A stretch of DNA of 64,000 bases from Hymenobacter cellulosivorans (lineage in GTDB: Bacteria > Bacteroidota > Bacteroidia > Cytophagales > Hymenobacteraceae). Within the stretch, counting starts at the first letter, position 1, and each line of letters opens with the position of its first letter. The notes beneath the pieces were generated by a model that saw only the letters and a program-made list of their open reading frames with translations, had not been told where the DNA came from and ran no database searches. This document shows positions 1 to 8,897 of this stretch, piece after piece. The DNA is taken from positions 2,236,501 through 2,300,500 of the forward strand of contig NZ_CP095049.1 of NCBI RefSeq assembly GCF_022919135.1, given 5' to 3'. The position numbers and the translations under genes were made by a program.

Positions 1-60
1 TACAAGCAGATTTCGCTGTTCCCCATCATCCCGTCCTTCAGCAAGAGCTTTAAATTCTAA
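1..60 (+). CDS. TonB-dependent receptor, C-terminal fragment (cut by window edge)
   Basis: The first 19 codons are open from base 1 and end at a TAA at 58-60. They encode a short tail rich in aromatic residues that ends in Phe, the usual signature of the last strand of an outer-membrane beta-barrel. The tail (ISLFPIIPSF) resembles the end of the complete TonB-dependent receptor at 36222-38663 (LSLFPFLPAI), and a DUF4249 lipoprotein gene follows 12 bases later, as such a gene also accompanies that receptor. I infer that this is the end of a paralogous receptor. Nearly the whole gene lies outside the window, so the substrate cannot be judged. Confidence 0.7.
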   Translation, partial: YKQISLFPIIPSFSKSFKF

Positions 61-72
61 CCCGCCATCCTT

Positions 73-1089
73 ATGCGTACGCTATTTACCCTGAATCTGC
101 GGCGGAGTGCGGTGCTGGCCGTGCTGAGTACCGGCCTGCTGAGCAGCTGCGAAACGGTTATTGACCTGCCCGAGCCCGAGCACACGCCGCGCATTGCCCT
201 CAAATACATTCTGAGCAACTACGAGCCCCAGCGCCAGACCGACGAGCTGGCCAATACCCGGAAGCTGTTTGTGAGCAACAGCCAGCGGATCTTTTCCAAC
301 AAGGAGGCCCGGGGCCGCAAAGATGCTACAGTCGTTATTCTGGACGAAAACGGGGCCGAGGTGGAGCGGTTCCGGCCTGTGCTGCCCAGCTCACCCTACG
401 ACACGTTCAACATCGGCTCCTACGAGCCCACACGCAACCTGAAAGGGGAGCCCGGCCGTACCTACACGCTGCGCGCTTCCCTGCCGGGTTTCGAAACAGT
501 AGAAAGCAAGCTGACTCTGCCCGCCGTGCCAGTAATTGAAAGTGCCACTTTCGTCAAAAATGAGAGCAAAAGCGAAAACAGTAGCGTCTTCGGCCAGCTC
601 TCCCTGACGGTAGCCGACGACCCGGGTGCGGCCAACTACTACGTGGCTTTTGCCCGCGTCGTCAATTCGCAGAACAACCAGTACCAGGGGTGGTCGCAGG
701 TGGATGTAGCCGAGGACGAAAGTGACGTAGAAGTGGATTTGGGCCAGTTTCAGCTGTCCACGGTTTACTCGTTTCAGGGCTACAGCTACGGCCTGTTTCC
801 TTTCGCCGATACCAACGTGAACGGCAAGCGCTTCTCCCTGACCACCAACGTGCGCTTCTATGACGGCTACTGCCAGCAGCCCAGCAACTGCCAGCGCCCC
901 GACTACATGGAAGTGTACGTGACGAGCATGACCCAGGACACCTACAACTTCTTCCTGGCCCGGCGGCGCTACAACGACAGTGAGGGCAACCCCTTTGCCG
1001 AGCCCGCCCCGCTGCCCTCCAACATCCGGCCCGGCTACGGTCTGTTTGGCGGCATGACCGACGCCGTGTACCGCATCAAGCTGCGCTAG
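73..1089 (+). CDS. DUF4249 family outer-membrane lipoprotein
   Basis: A 338-residue protein with a short basic start, a hydrophobic segment and a lipobox ending at Cys26 (LLSSC), so it should be lipid-anchored after export. The rest resembles DUF4249: an early ELPEP-like segment (here DLPEPE), beta-rich domains and a C-terminal region with paired Cys residues (CQQPSNC). DUF4249 proteins are encoded next to TonB-dependent receptors in Bacteroidota and are thought to act with them at the outer membrane; their ligand is unknown. Here the receptor gene ends 12 bases upstream, so the two are surely co-transcribed, and a strong hairpin follows. A paralogue (38665-39579) sits beside the second receptor in the opposite gene order. 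Confidence 0.85.
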   Translation: MRTLFTLNLRRSAVLAVLSTGLLSSCETVIDLPEPEHTPRIALKYILSNYEPQRQTDELANTRKLFVSNSQRIFSNKEARGRKDATVVILDENGAEVERFRPVLPSSPYDTFNIGSYEPTRNLKGEPGRTYTLRASLPGFETVESKLTLPAVPVIESATFVKNESKSENSSVFGQLSLTVADDPGAANYYVAFARVVNSQNNQYQGWSQVDVAEDESDVEVDLGQFQLSTVYSFQGYSYGLFPFADTNVNGKRFSLTTNVRFYDGYCQQPSNCQRPDYMEVYVTSMTQDTYNFFLARRRYNDSEGNPFAEPAPLPSNIRPGYGLFGGMTDAVYRIKLR

Positions 1090-1106
1090 AGCGGCTAATT
1101 CTGGCC

Positions 1107-1146
1107 AAAAAAAATCCCTCGTTACGGCACGTAACGAGGGATTTTT
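1107..1146. terminator. Bidirectional intrinsic terminator
   Basis: A perfect stem (AAAAATCCCTCGTTAC pairing with its complement, 3-5 base loop) is flanked by an A-run on the left and a T-run on the right. It lies between two converging genes, the DUF4249 lipoprotein (+) and the T9SS protein (-), and can end transcription from both. Confidence 0.85.
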
Positions 1147-1209
1147 GCTGAGTAGGCCTGTATTGCCGAGTTGGTAGCACTGCCTGTTGCCCAGCAACTG
1201 CGCCGAGGC

Positions 1210-2646
1210 TTACTCTTTAACTAGGCGTTTGATGGCCGTGCCATCGGCGGTGAGCAGACGCACTGAATAAACCCCGGCGGGCAATCCGCTCAGATTTAGT
1301 TCTTCCCGAATAACTCCGGCCTGAGGCTGGAGCGCGAACTTGCGGACTATCTGGCCCAGTGGGTTGAGCAGTTCTACTTGCACCGGCTGCTGAGCACGCA
1401 GGCCACTCAGCTCTAGCGTAGCTTGGTGAGTTGTGGGGTTAGGATAGAGCTGGGGCTGGACCGCCAGCATCGCTGGGCGAGAGGCCAGTACGAAGGCCTG
1501 GAAATCGTAGTAATAGTACTTGTACTGGTTGACAAACGCGTGCGACTGAAAGTCAACGGTTTGCTGCAGGCGCCGTACCATGTCGTTGGTCGAGTTGAAG
1601 ACGTCGAAATAGCGGAAACCTATGTCTAGTTGCCAGGCGGCATTCGCCCAGGATTCAACCGTGTAGCCGTAGCCCTTGCCATTGGCATCGTATTTCTGGT
1701 CTATACGAGATGAGTTCACCCAGGTCCCGTTGCTGAAGCGTTGGGAAGTAGTAACCGTATTCGTAGCCAGATACTCAACGCTAGTGCGCTCGTAGGGCTG
1801 CCACGCGGCCCCGTCCCAGGTTTGTGTCTGGTAAGAAAGGGGCTGCTCTTTCGTGTTATACACGATGTTTACTACTTGGCTAGTGTTTCTCCAGGCCTGG
1901 CTGACCCAGGCCTGGCTGACGTAGCCGCTATAGGTAAGCGAGGAGCCAGAGTAGGTATACACGTAACGGTTGTTGGGTGCAAAGCTCTGGGTAGCGGGGC
2001 TCCAGTTCTCCACCACTTGTTCGGCTATGCGGTTTTGTGCATCCAGGACGTAGGTAGTTTGGGTGCCGGAGGCTATCGTCCAGGCATTGTTCGTCCATTG
2101 CTGGGTAAGGGTACGGATGCGGCGGCCGGCTGCGTCATAGGTGTATACGCTGCGGCGCTGGCCCACCCAGGCCCCATTAACCCAGTTATCTATTTGAAAT
2201 TCCGTATTGCGACCGTTGCCATCGTAGCTGTATAAGTAGCGGGTAGCGTTTTGCCACTGCGAGCCGGCCCAGGTTTCCTCTAGTCGGCTGGCAATCTGAT
2301 TGGCCCCGGTGTAGGCAATAGTAGCTCGGGTACTGGGAACCTGTGTGGCTGAGTCCGTTACGACTTCCTGCGTAACGAGTCCTTGCGTGTTATAAGTGAG
2401 GTTGGTGGCGCTGGCCGCAGTTGCCCACTGATTAGTTGTCGTGTTCCAGGCGTAGGTCGTTGAGCGGGTATAGTAACGCACCGTGCTGGCGCGAGCTGCT
2501 GGGGCCGAACTGCGTAACTGCGCTTCGATGGGCGACAAATCGGCGGCCGCGGCTGGCTGCAACGCTACCAGGTTGCTTGCATTCTGGGCGTGTGCAAGGG
2601 GCACACCGCCAAGGCCCATAAGGCCCAGGAGTAAAATTTTTTTCAT
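1210..2646 (-). CDS. Secreted repeat protein with T9SS type A sorting domain
   Basis: A 478-residue protein with an N-terminal signal peptide (MKKILLLGLMGLGG, cleavage near AHAQ). The middle (about residues 50-370) is made of degenerate repeats of about 40 residues carrying W-x-W and Y-x-Y-D motifs, reminiscent of YD/RHS-type beta repeats. The last 80 residues form a Por secretion domain: YPNPTTHQATLEL, then a GLPAGVYSVRL motif and a basic end (KRLVKE). The protein should therefore be exported by Sec, moved across the outer membrane by the type IX system, and cell-attached or released. A 5-residue duplication (SQAWVSQAW) is encoded by a 15-bp direct repeat near 1892-1921. No enzymatic motif was seen; the role is unknown. 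Confidence 0.85.
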   Translation of the reverse strand: MKKILLLGLMGLGGVPLAHAQNASNLVALQPAAAADLSPIEAQLRSSAPAARASTVRYYTRSTTYAWNTTTNQWATAASATNLTYNTQGLVTQEVVTDSATQVPSTRATIAYTGANQIASRLEETWAGSQWQNATRYLYSYDGNGRNTEFQIDNWVNGAWVGQRRSVYTYDAAGRRIRTLTQQWTNNAWTIASGTQTTYVLDAQNRIAEQVVENWSPATQSFAPNNRYVYTYSGSSLTYSGYVSQAWVSQAWRNTSQVVNIVYNTKEQPLSYQTQTWDGAAWQPYERTSVEYLATNTVTTSQRFSNGTWVNSSRIDQKYDANGKGYGYTVESWANAAWQLDIGFRYFDVFNSTNDMVRRLQQTVDFQSHAFVNQYKYYYYDFQAFVLASRPAMLAVQPQLYPNPTTHQATLELSGLRAQQPVQVELLNPLGQIVRKFALQPQAGVIREELNLSGLPAGVYSVRLLTADGTAIKRLVKE

Positions 2647-2813
2647 GAATCTTTTAAAGAATTATACAACAACGTTTTATGCCGGTGCCGTTCTGCTGGG
2701 CACATTAGCTTGCGACCAGCAGGCAGCAGCCAAAGAAAGATGAGCTGAGGGGCATTTAAGGCAGAGTGAATTGCTGACAAAGATATTTATCAACACGTTG
2801 CAGTGCATAATAT

Positions 2814-2846
2814 AAAAAAGCCGGCTGCGGAAGTCCGCAGCCGGCT
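2814..2846 (-). terminator. Intrinsic terminator of the 194-residue protein gene
   Basis: A 12-bp perfect stem (AGCCGGCTGCGG) with a 4-base loop. On the minus strand a run of six T follows the stem. It lies 31 bases past the stop codon of the gene at 2877-3461. Confidence 0.85.
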
Positions 2847-2876
2847 GGACACAGGCAAGTAATGCGCTGTGAGGAA

Positions 2877-3461
2877 TTAGAAGGTAAAGCGCAAGCTCAC
2901 GGCCGCGTCGTTGTAGAAGCCGGTGTAGCCGTTGAATACTTCGAAATACGGTTTGTAGTCGACGCCCACCACGAAGGGCAGGTCCTCCATCTTGTACTCC
3001 AGGCCCAGAATCAGGTCGGCCCCGAAAGCTACGTAAGTTGCGTCGTCGGCTACGTAACGGCGGTATACTACGTACGAATCCTTTTTGTGGTAGCGGTAGT
3101 AGCGCACATCGTCGAAGTAGTAGCGGCCCTGGTAAGCGCCCAGGTGAAAACCCGCGCCATAGTAGAACTGCAAGCCTTTGACGTCGGAAATGGCCTTATG
3201 CTTTTCGCCCAGCAACGTGAGCCGGGCCCCGCGGGCCTTGTACTCGGTCGTGACCAGGGCTTCTAATGCCACACCGTTTTTGCCGCTCAAAAAGTGCTTG
3301 ATGGTAAGGCCCGACGAGTAGCCGCCGCCGCGCAGACCAATGCCCGTGCTATAGCCGGAGCTGGAGCCGCCGCCCGAGGATTTCTTTTTGCTTTGGGCCG
3401 ATGCCAGCGTGGTGCTGCACAGCAAAACCACGACCAGGAGGAGGGAGGAAATACGCTTCAT
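2877..3461 (-). CDS. Small secreted, probably outer-membrane beta-barrel protein
   Basis: A 194-residue protein with a signal peptide (MKRISSLLLVVVLLCSTTLASAQ), a short Lys/Gly/Ser linker (KKKSSGGGSSSG), then alternating hydrophobic and aromatic strands and a C-terminal SLRFTF that fits an outer-membrane barrel end. About eight candidate strands can be seen, including a Tyr-rich stretch around residues 115-135. No specific family was recognised. It lies 53 bases downstream of the SDR gene on the same strand and has its own terminator. It is probably a small 8-stranded barrel (OmpW/OmpX size class), but that assignment is inference. Confidence 0.7.
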   Translation of the reverse strand: MKRISSLLLVVVLLCSTTLASAQSKKKSSGGGSSSGYSTGIGLRGGGYSSGLTIKHFLSGKNGVALEALVTTEYKARGARLTLLGEKHKAISDVKGLQFYYGAGFHLGAYQGRYYFDDVRYYRYHKKDSYVVYRRYVADDATYVAFGADLILGLEYKMEDLPFVVGVDYKPYFEVFNGYTGFYNDAAVSLRFTF

Positions 3462-3514
3462 ACGTTCTGGAACTGCTTGGGAAATATGGACAAAAGTAAG
3501 CAGCCCAACCGGAC

Positions 3515-4189
3515 TTAGCGGCGCCAGATACGGCCCGCCGCAATTTCATCCGATAAGTGCACTTTAATCCCGCCTCCGTCATCTTCGGCCGCTCGTAGCA
3601 TAGACTGGGCTACCGTAGCGGCCGATACCGCCCGATATTTGCGCAGCGGCCCCACCAACAGCGGGTTCAGCACGCGCAGCAGCACGGCTCCTACCTGTTC
3701 GCCGGCCCGCTTTTCGGCCCGCTCCCCGAGCAGCAGCGATGGGCGGAAAATATGAATTGCCCGGAATGGGGCCTGCCGCACCGTATCTTCCATCTCGCCC
3801 TTCACCTTGTTATAGTAGAAGCGCGAGTCGGCATCGGCGCCCATGGCCGAGACGACCATGAACTGGGCCGCGAAGTTGGCGGCCGTCAGGGCAGCCAGCT
3901 TCACCACGTATAGGTAATCGACTTTGTAGAAGGCTTCCTTTGAGCCGGCCTGCCGCATGGTGGTGCCCAGGCAGCAAAACACATCATCGGCAATGAGGGA
4001 AAGGCGGTGCTGCTCCAGTTGGTCCATGTCGAGCACGCGCTGCTCCAGCTTGGGGTGCACCATCGGTACAGGCCGCCGACCTACGGCAATAACTTTGGCG
4101 TAGCGGTCGGAGGCCAGGAGCAGGGGCAGTAGCTGGCTGCCAACGAGGCCGCTGGCGCCGGCAATAAGAGCAGTTTTCTGAAGTTTCAT
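3515..4189 (-). CDS. Atypical SDR-family NAD(P)-binding protein (HTATIP2/TIP30-like)
   Basis: A 224-residue Rossmann-fold protein. The dinucleotide-binding loop GASGLVG is at residues 11-17, and FCCLGTTMRQAGS followed by VDYLYVV is typical of the CC3/TIP30-like atypical short-chain dehydrogenases. A Y-x-x-x-K pair is present in YYNKVKGEME, and the segment IFRPSLLLGER is typical of NAD-dependent epimerase-like proteins. It is cytoplasmic with no signal peptide. Bacterial members are annotated as oxidoreductases or nucleoside-diphosphate-sugar epimerases, but the substrate is unknown. The gene sits between the CvfB-like gene (95 bases upstream) and the small barrel gene, all on the minus strand. 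Confidence 0.85.
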   Translation of the reverse strand: MKLQKTALIAGASGLVGSQLLPLLLASDRYAKVIAVGRRPVPMVHPKLEQRVLDMDQLEQHRLSLIADDVFCCLGTTMRQAGSKEAFYKVDYLYVVKLAALTAANFAAQFMVVSAMGADADSRFYYNKVKGEMEDTVRQAPFRAIHIFRPSLLLGERAEKRAGEQVGAVLLRVLNPLLVGPLRKYRAVSAATVAQSMLRAAEDDGGGIKVHLSDEIAAGRIWRR

Positions 4190-4284
4190 GGGGCAGAGGG
4201 AGCGGAAAGCGGAACAACCGGCGAAGTGAAAGGCCGGCCTACCATACGCAGGATTACCGCCCTACGACTACAGCCCGATGCCGG

Positions 4285-5121
4285 CTACTCTCCCTCTACC
4301 AGACGCGTCTGCTCGGGCAACAGTTGTACCAGGCCCTGCTTATATAAGGAGCCCAGGGCTTTCTTGAACACTTTCTTGCTCATTCCCAGGCGGCGGTAAA
4401 TATCGTCGGCCTCACTTTTATCCGACAGCGGCAGGCTGCCGTTGCCCTTGCGTAGGGCGTCCAGAATCACCTGGGCCGCGTCGAGGGCTTCAGCGTATCC
4501 CAGCTTTTGCAGGCTGATATCGAGCTTGCCGTCGGGCCGGATCTGGCGCACGTAGCCGGTGGGCGTGTCGCCGAGGCGCAGGGGCTTGAACACCTCGTTG
4601 TAATAGAGCAAGCCCTGGTGCGTACCGTTGACGATGGCCGAATAGCCTAGGTCGGTTTCGGCCGCAATAAAGAGCTCTACCGCGTCGCCGGCCTGGCCGG
4701 GGAAAGGCTCCTCGCTCAGGAACCGGTCCCACTTGGCCGTGGCCACGATGCGGTCCGTGGTTTCGTCGAGGTACACGTACACCGTCACGCGCTGGCCGGG
4801 GCGCAGGTTGCGCCACTGGTTGCTGTAGGGCAAAAACAGGTCTTTTTCCAGGCCCCAATCCAGGAAGGCGCCCACGCTGCTTACGTCGCGCACGGTGAGG
4901 GCGGCAAACTGATTGACGCGCACGTAGGGCTCCAGGGTGGTGGCAATGAGCCGGTCCTCGGAGTCGCGGTACACGAATACGCGCAGCCAGTCGCCTACTT
5001 GGGTGCCTTCGGGCACGTACTTGCCCGGAATCAGCAGGTCGCCGTCGTCGGAAGTCAGGTACAAGCCAAAATCGACCGCGCGGGCCACTTCCAGTTCGTT
5101 AAAATCGCCTAGCGCAAGCAT
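4285..5121 (-). CDS. CvfB-type S1 RNA-binding protein
   Basis: A 278-residue protein when started at the ATG at 5119-5121 (MLALGDFNELEVAR). An in-frame ATG 54 bases further upstream would add residues encoded by a low-complexity intergenic repeat and is unlikely to be used. Tandem OB/S1-like domains cover about residues 1-205 (for example GAFLDWGLEKDLFLP, a typical S1 strand pattern), and a winged-helix-like tail (DIYRRLGMSKKVFKKALGSLYKQG) ends the protein. This is the architecture of CvfB/YitL, an RNA-binding regulator first described in staphylococci. The target here is unknown. A repeat element lies immediately upstream of the start. Confidence 0.85.
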   Translation of the reverse strand: MLALGDFNELEVARAVDFGLYLTSDDGDLLIPGKYVPEGTQVGDWLRVFVYRDSEDRLIATTLEPYVRVNQFAALTVRDVSSVGAFLDWGLEKDLFLPYSNQWRNLRPGQRVTVYVYLDETTDRIVATAKWDRFLSEEPFPGQAGDAVELFIAAETDLGYSAIVNGTHQGLLYYNEVFKPLRLGDTPTGYVRQIRPDGKLDISLQKLGYAEALDAAQVILDALRKGNGSLPLSDKSEADDIYRRLGMSKKVFKKALGSLYKQGLVQLLPEQTRLVEGE

Positions 5122-5127
5122 GCGGAA

Positions 5128-5332
5128 AAAATTGTGAGATGGTGAAATTGTGAAATGGTGAGTTCGTGTCAGCACGAGAAGTCACCTGACAAAGGTAGAG
5201 TATCCTGCTGCGTACTGCCCATTAAACGCAAATGCCCCTCGCATAGCCGCAAAAATCAGCCGGCGCAGTAGCTCCTGTATGCCGATTGAACAGGAACTCA
5301 CTACTTCACCAGTTTATTATCTCACCACTATT
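5128..5332. repeat. Low-complexity inverted element between two genes
   Basis: The left arm (about 5130-5167) reads as repeats of GTGAGATGGTGAAATT, and the right arm (about 5290-5331) is a diverged copy in inverted orientation (CTCACTACTTCACC). The element fills the gap between the barrel gene and the CvfB gene. The TAG stop codon of the barrel gene (5328-5330) is the end of the right arm. Confidence 0.5.
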
Positions 5333-7232
5333 CGTAGCGCACGGTGTTGGGCTGGGCGAAGTTGAAGTCGCTGAAGCCGTAGTAGGGGCGGGCATTTTCG
5401 AAGATGCGGAAGCCGCCGGGGTTGGTTTGGCCGCGGGGGTAGAAGCCCAGCAGCAGCTGCACGGTGCGCACGGCAATGTACTCGTTGCGTAGGCGCAGGC
5501 CCAGGCCGAAACCGGTGTAGGGCGTGTTGCGGAAGGGCAGTTCCTGGCCAGGCTTGGTGGCCAGCCAGGCCGCATCCACGAAGGCCACGCCCGCCACCCG
5601 GAAGCCCAGAAACGAAACAGGCGTAAACACCGTGGTTTCATAGTTGAGCACGAAGCGGCTGGTGCCCCGCATATCCGACTCGAAGCCCCGCAGGCCGCGG
5701 TTGCCGTCGATGAGCAAGCCTTGCTCGTCGGCGCGGCGGTTGAAGCCCAGGGCCGAGCGGTTCCAGAAAAAGTGCCGCCACTGCCAGTTGCCAGTGTGGT
5801 AGAGGCGGGTGAAATACAGCACTTCGGTACTGAGCAGGCCCTGCTGCCAGTCTTTGTCGCGCTGCCGGACATAGGAGCCAAATTCCCCGCTCAAGTATAG
5901 GTAGCCGTTGCGCATGCTGAAGCCGCCGGTGGCCGCGCGCAGGGCATAGTAGTGGCGGTTGGCCTGGTCGTTGAAGTCGTAGCCCGCCGTCAGGCTCAGC
6001 AGCGTGCCGGTCGGAATGTCTTCGGTGCGGCCAAAACCGAACAGGTACTTGTCCTTATAATAGCGTCGCACGCTGTAGCCCACCGTGCCCAGCACCACCG
6101 TGGAGTTGAAGTAATCCGGGTTGGGCCGGGCCGTGTATTCGGTATTGAGTACCCGGCCCGACACGATGAGACGGGCGGGGTTTTCGTAGCCCAAATCGTA
6201 GCTGCGCAGCCGAAACGAGCGGCCCAGCCAGGCGTCCCGGATGCTGTAGTTGGAGGGCAGGTAAAAGGTGGGCCGGTCGGGCAGGTTTACCGCAATGCCC
6301 TGGCGGGAGCTGCGCAACGATACGGCCCCGGCGTAGCGGGTGTTGAGCGAGTAAAAGTCGCGGGAGAAGCCGATGGCCTTTTCCTCGTACTGAAACTCGT
6401 TGCGGTAGCGCACCTGCCCGTTGATAAAGTTGCGGAACGGTACCACGTAGCTGCCCTCGTAGCTCCACGACTGGGGCTCGGTGCGGCCGTACTCAAACCG
6501 GTTATTAATCTGGTGGCCCTGGCCCAGGAAGTTTACGTCGCGGGCCGCAATAACGCCCGCGCCCACGTCGCGCAGCTCAAACGAGCCCCCGATGCTGAAC
6601 ACGTCCTTGGTAATAATGCGGATGTCGACGCTGTCCTGGGTGGTGGTTTCCTCATCCACAAACACGCGGGCGTCGAGTAGCTCGTCGGTTTGGCGCAAGA
6701 GACGCTCCGACTCGGTCAGGGCCTGGGGAGCCAGCTCTTCGCCCACCCGAAACAGCAGCAGCTGCCGCACCCGGGCCCGGGAAGTCGTCACGTGCAGGCT
6801 GTTGCCGGTGCGCTCCAGGATGTTGCGGGGCTGGCGCGTGGGGTCCGATACGCTGTAGCCAAACGCATCAAGAGCCCGGATATCAATGCGCCGCACGATT
6901 TTGTAGTTGTGCTGGTCAAACTGCCGGTCGAGCAGCTCCACGTCGATACCAACCTGGTCTTCTTTGCGCTCAGTGAAGTTGAAAATAGCCGAAGCAGCCT
7001 TGCCAGCAATGGTTTTGCGCCGGGTATAGGCCTTTAGCCCCGTGAGCAGGCGTTCCTGGTCGAAGCGCCGCCGCAGGGAGTCGCGCCGGGTTTCAGGCTG
7101 GGTCCGCATCGAGTCCGTCACTACGGGCTTGGTCGGCTGCTGAGCCCAGGCGCTGCCGGCCACCAATAGCAAGGCCAGCAGCCCAGGCAGGCGGCGCAGC
7201 AATACGGGAACAGACCAGACGCAACGGTTCAT
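5328..7232 (-). CDS. BamA/TamA-family outer-membrane barrel protein
   Basis: A 634-residue protein when started at the ATG at 7230-7232, which is followed directly by a signal peptide (LLRRLPGLLALLLVAGSAWAQ). The open frame runs 84 codons further upstream, but that part looks non-coding. After the signal peptide, an N-terminal region of about 190 residues carries a POTRA-like section (YKIVRRIDIRALDAFG, then RVRQLLLFRVGEELAP). A C-terminal 16-strand-type barrel follows, with an RGFE motif (GNRGLRGFESDMRG) near residue 535 that matches the conserved loop of the Omp85 superfamily. It is likely involved in insertion or export of outer-membrane components. It is too short, with too few POTRA domains, to be the main BamA. 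Confidence 0.85.
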   Translation of the reverse strand: MNRCVWSVPVLLRRLPGLLALLLVAGSAWAQQPTKPVVTDSMRTQPETRRDSLRRRFDQERLLTGLKAYTRRKTIAGKAASAIFNFTERKEDQVGIDVELLDRQFDQHNYKIVRRIDIRALDAFGYSVSDPTRQPRNILERTGNSLHVTTSRARVRQLLLFRVGEELAPQALTESERLLRQTDELLDARVFVDEETTTQDSVDIRIITKDVFSIGGSFELRDVGAGVIAARDVNFLGQGHQINNRFEYGRTEPQSWSYEGSYVVPFRNFINGQVRYRNEFQYEEKAIGFSRDFYSLNTRYAGAVSLRSSRQGIAVNLPDRPTFYLPSNYSIRDAWLGRSFRLRSYDLGYENPARLIVSGRVLNTEYTARPNPDYFNSTVVLGTVGYSVRRYYKDKYLFGFGRTEDIPTGTLLSLTAGYDFNDQANRHYYALRAATGGFSMRNGYLYLSGEFGSYVRQRDKDWQQGLLSTEVLYFTRLYHTGNWQWRHFFWNRSALGFNRRADEQGLLIDGNRGLRGFESDMRGTSRFVLNYETTVFTPVSFLGFRVAGVAFVDAAWLATKPGQELPFRNTPYTGFGLGLRLRNEYIAVRTVQLLLGFYPRGQTNPGGFRIFENARPYYGFSDFNFAQPNTVRYE

Positions 7233-7465
7233 GAAACGGCAACAACACGGTGGCTTGCGGCCCGGCACCGGGGCCGTCGGCAAAGCCTTACTCGGCAAGT
7301 TACGAAGCGGAAAGGGCGGTCCGCAACAGCTGAGCCGGATAAGCGAAAAAAGGTTGGCCATGGCCGGCCGGCTGCTAAAGGCCCCAGTAGAAGAGAGGGC
7401 ACCGAAAATGGCAACGCCACGGCCGGGCTGGGAACCATTTCCCAAAAAAATTAGCTTAGTATAGT

Positions 7466-7497
7466 ATTGCGCAGAAAAGATCAATCTGCTATTTTTA
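7466..7497 (+). promoter_or_regulatory. Candidate Bacteroidota promoter for the radical SAM gene
   Basis: ATTG at 7466-7469 and TATTTTTA at 7490-7497 are 20 bases apart and resemble the TTTG / TAnnTTTG boxes of the primary sigma factor of Bacteroidota. The second box ends 19 bases before the start codon at 7517. The region is AT-rich compared with its surroundings. Confidence 0.35.
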
Positions 7498-7516
7498 AGC
7501 CCTCAAACAGCCCCTA

Positions 7517-8782
7517 ATGAACGAGCGGATTCAGGAAAAGCTAAGTATTTTGGCAGATGCCGCGAAGTACGACGTATCGTGCTCCAGCAGCGGCGGCAAG
7601 CGCAAGAACGAGAACAAAGGCCTGGGCAACGCCGAGGGCATGGGCATCTGCCACTCCTTCACCGAGGACGGCCGCTGCGTGTCCCTGCTCAAGATCCTGC
7701 TGACCAACTATTGCATCTTCGACTGCGCCTACTGCGTCTCGCGCCGCTCCAACGACGTGAAGCGCGCCGCCTTTACCGTGGATGAAGTCGTGGACCTGAC
7801 CATGAACTTCTACCGCCGCAACTACATCGAAGGCCTGTTCCTGAGTTCCGGCATCTTCAAGGATTCAGATTACACGATGGAGCGGCTGGTGCGCATCATC
7901 AAAAAGCTGCGCACGGAGCATAAGTTCAACGGCTATATCCACGTCAAAACCATTCCCGGTGCCTCGCCCGAGCTCATTGCCGAAGCTGGCCTGTACGCCG
8001 ACCGCCTCAGCGTCAATATCGAGCTGCCCTCGGAGCTAAGCCTCACCACGCTGGCTCCGGAGAAAAACTACCAGGAAATTCTGACCCCGATGGGCCAGAT
8101 TCGGGACGGTATTACCCAGAACAAGGAGGAAAAGGCCCTGTTCAAGAAGGTGCCCAACTTTGCTGCCGCTGGCCAGAGCACCCAACTCATCGTAGGCGCT
8201 TCAGCCGAAAACGACCACCAGATCATCAAGCTCACCGACTCGCTCTACAAGGGCTACGGCTTGAAGCGGGTGTATTACTCGGGCTACATTCCGGTGAGCG
8301 GCGACGCCCGCCTGCCGCAAGTGACCCAGCCGCCCGTGATTCGGGAGCACCGGCTCTACCAGACCGACTGGCTCATGCGCTTCTACGGCTTTGAGGCCGA
8401 CGAAATTCTGGACCCCGAGCATCCCTTCCTGGACCTGGAAATTGACCCCAAGCTGGCCTGGGCCCTGCGCAACCGCCACGTGTTTCCGGTCGACATCAAC
8501 ACGGCTGACTACGAGATGATCCTGCGCATTCCCGGGGTGGGAGCCCGCTCGGCCAAGCGCATCGTGGCCGCCCGCCGCTTCTCGCCGCTCAGCCTCGACC
8601 ATTTGCACAAGTTTGGGGTGGTGCTCAAGCGGGCCAAGTACTTCATTACCTGCAAAGGCCAGGCCCTCGAAACCCGCGACTACGACGAGCAAAGCATCCG
8701 CCGCCAGATTTTGTTTGGCTCGGGTTCGGTCCGCTCGGCGCTGGTCACCCAGCAGCTCGATTTGTTTGCCCAGGCCGGTTAA
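7517..8782 (+). CDS. Putative DNA modification/repair radical SAM protein (TIGR03916 type)
   Basis: A 421-residue protein with the radical SAM cluster motif C66-x3-C70-x2-C73 (CIFDCAYC), preceded by extra Cys residues (C22, C45, C54). A C-terminal helix-hairpin-helix segment (LRIPGVGARSAKRIVAARRF, about residues 340-360) should bind DNA. This arrangement matches the radical SAM family usually encoded next to a TIGR03915/DUF4130 protein, with both predicted to act in DNA repair. That partner is here at 10008-10913, three genes downstream on the same strand. The enzymatic reaction is not known. The ATG at 7517 agrees with a candidate promoter just upstream. Confidence 0.9.
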   Translation: MNERIQEKLSILADAAKYDVSCSSSGGKRKNENKGLGNAEGMGICHSFTEDGRCVSLLKILLTNYCIFDCAYCVSRRSNDVKRAAFTVDEVVDLTMNFYRRNYIEGLFLSSGIFKDSDYTMERLVRIIKKLRTEHKFNGYIHVKTIPGASPELIAEAGLYADRLSVNIELPSELSLTTLAPEKNYQEILTPMGQIRDGITQNKEEKALFKKVPNFAAAGQSTQLIVGASAENDHQIIKLTDSLYKGYGLKRVYYSGYIPVSGDARLPQVTQPPVIREHRLYQTDWLMRFYGFEADEILDPEHPFLDLEIDPKLAWALRNRHVFPVDINTADYEMILRIPGVGARSAKRIVAARRFSPLSLDHLHKFGVVLKRAKYFITCKGQALETRDYDEQSIRRQILFGSGSVRSALVTQQLDLFAQAG

Positions 8783-8897
8783 GGGCTTGGGTTTGGTGCC
8801 CGAAGAAAGGAATTGTGAAAAGGCGACACCAACTTTTTAGTACGCAGTAAATCAACATCTTTCTTCTGACTCCACGCTTACCTGCTTAATTACCAAG

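Noticed and set aside
7233..7484. N-terminal extension of the BamA/TamA-like frame; similar upstream extensions at 13209-13358, 50626-50853, 58788-58838, 60841-60975 and 61715-61999
   Set aside because: In each case a signal peptide or the known family start follows at an internal ATG, and the upstream residues look non-coding.
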